Part shown: piece after piece, positions 35,570 to 35,586 of the stretch
Layout: each line of letters opens with the position of its first letter
How positions within the stretch are numbered: the stretch's first letter is position 1
Virus record (IMG/VR): IMGVR_UViG_3300032271_000316
Coordinates: 1-35,586 of that record
Reading direction: 5' to 3' (one strand)
DNA from: a virus
Length of the DNA stretch: 35,586 bases
Position numbers and translations under genes: made by a program
The notes under the pieces: model-generated
The model's database searches: none
What the model saw: only the letters and a program-made list of their open reading frames with translations
Told to the model about the DNA's origin: nothing

Positions 35570-35586
35570 GGATCAGGCAAAGGCAA

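Noticed and set aside
1-35586. HIP1 repeats (GCGATCGC) as a cyanobacterial marker
   Set aside because: No full HIP1 octamer was noticed, so it cannot be used to support the host.
1-35586. tRNA genes and CRISPR arrays
   Set aside because: No cloverleaf-like segment or regular repeat-spacer pattern was recognised by eye.

Overview
The window is the genome, or nearly all of it, of a temperate siphophage. It is GC-rich (roughly 60% by eye) and very tightly packed, and most genes are joined by 1- to 4-base ATGA, GTGA or TGATG overlaps. Its head and tail modules follow the lambda plan: a GpA-type large terminase, a gpW-like joiner, a lambda-family portal and a prohead protease, then gpFII-, gpU-, gpV-, G/G-T-, H-, L- and J-like genes. 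The host is probably a cyanobacterium of the Synechococcus/Cyanobium group, judged from the sigma factor and overall protein flavour. That is inference: there is no photosynthesis gene, no tRNA and no host flank to prove it. No complete GCGATCGC (HIP1) site was seen.

The map makes sense as a circle cut inside the late genes. The late operon runs on the minus strand from the terminase (9.2 kb) down to base 1, then resumes at base 35,586 and runs down to the lysis genes near 25 kb. At the left edge a virion protein gene is cut off. A head-to-tail join of the two ends would close it with an unnatural tail, so some sequence is probably missing at the junction.

Layout. (1) 1-9,189, minus: head module (small and large terminase, gpW-like, portal, protease-capsid fusion, small head genes, a lectin-like fibre, gpFII-like joiner). 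An attenuating terminator follows the capsid gene. (2) 9,190-9,376: nested TTGTCACA inverted repeats upstream of the small terminase, a cos/pac candidate. (3) 9,377-15,095, minus: gpZ-like protein, RusA resolvase, small genes, a PD-(D/E)XK nuclease, a repeat- and palindrome-rich 240-bp gap that is an origin candidate, a primase-helicase and a ribbon-helix-helix protein. (4) 15,096-15,194: divergent control region. (5) 15,195-18,539, plus: ParB-methyltransferase fusion, a lower-GC putative nuclease, and small genes ending in zinc-ribbon and helix-turn-helix proteins and a strong terminator. (6) 18,597-19,897, minus: an island of three genes (metallophosphoesterase, small unknown, membrane-anchored helix-turn-helix protein). 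(7) 19,898-24,890, plus: attP-like inverted repeats, serine integrase, XRE-type repressor, small genes, a single-stranded DNA-binding protein and a phage sigma factor. (8) 24,804-35,569, mainly minus: lysis genes, adhesin, tail tip, tape measure, frameshifted chaperones, tail tube and tail terminator.

How the parts may work together. The XRE protein could hold lysogeny through three matching CTTAG-N7-CTAAG operators: its own leader, the next gene's leader and an early minus-strand transcript. The integrase would act at the adjacent inverted repeats. The primase-helicase, SSB, nuclease and RusA make up the replication/recombination set. The sigma factor, last in the plus-strand operon, may switch on the minus-strand late genes. 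No DNA polymerase was seen.
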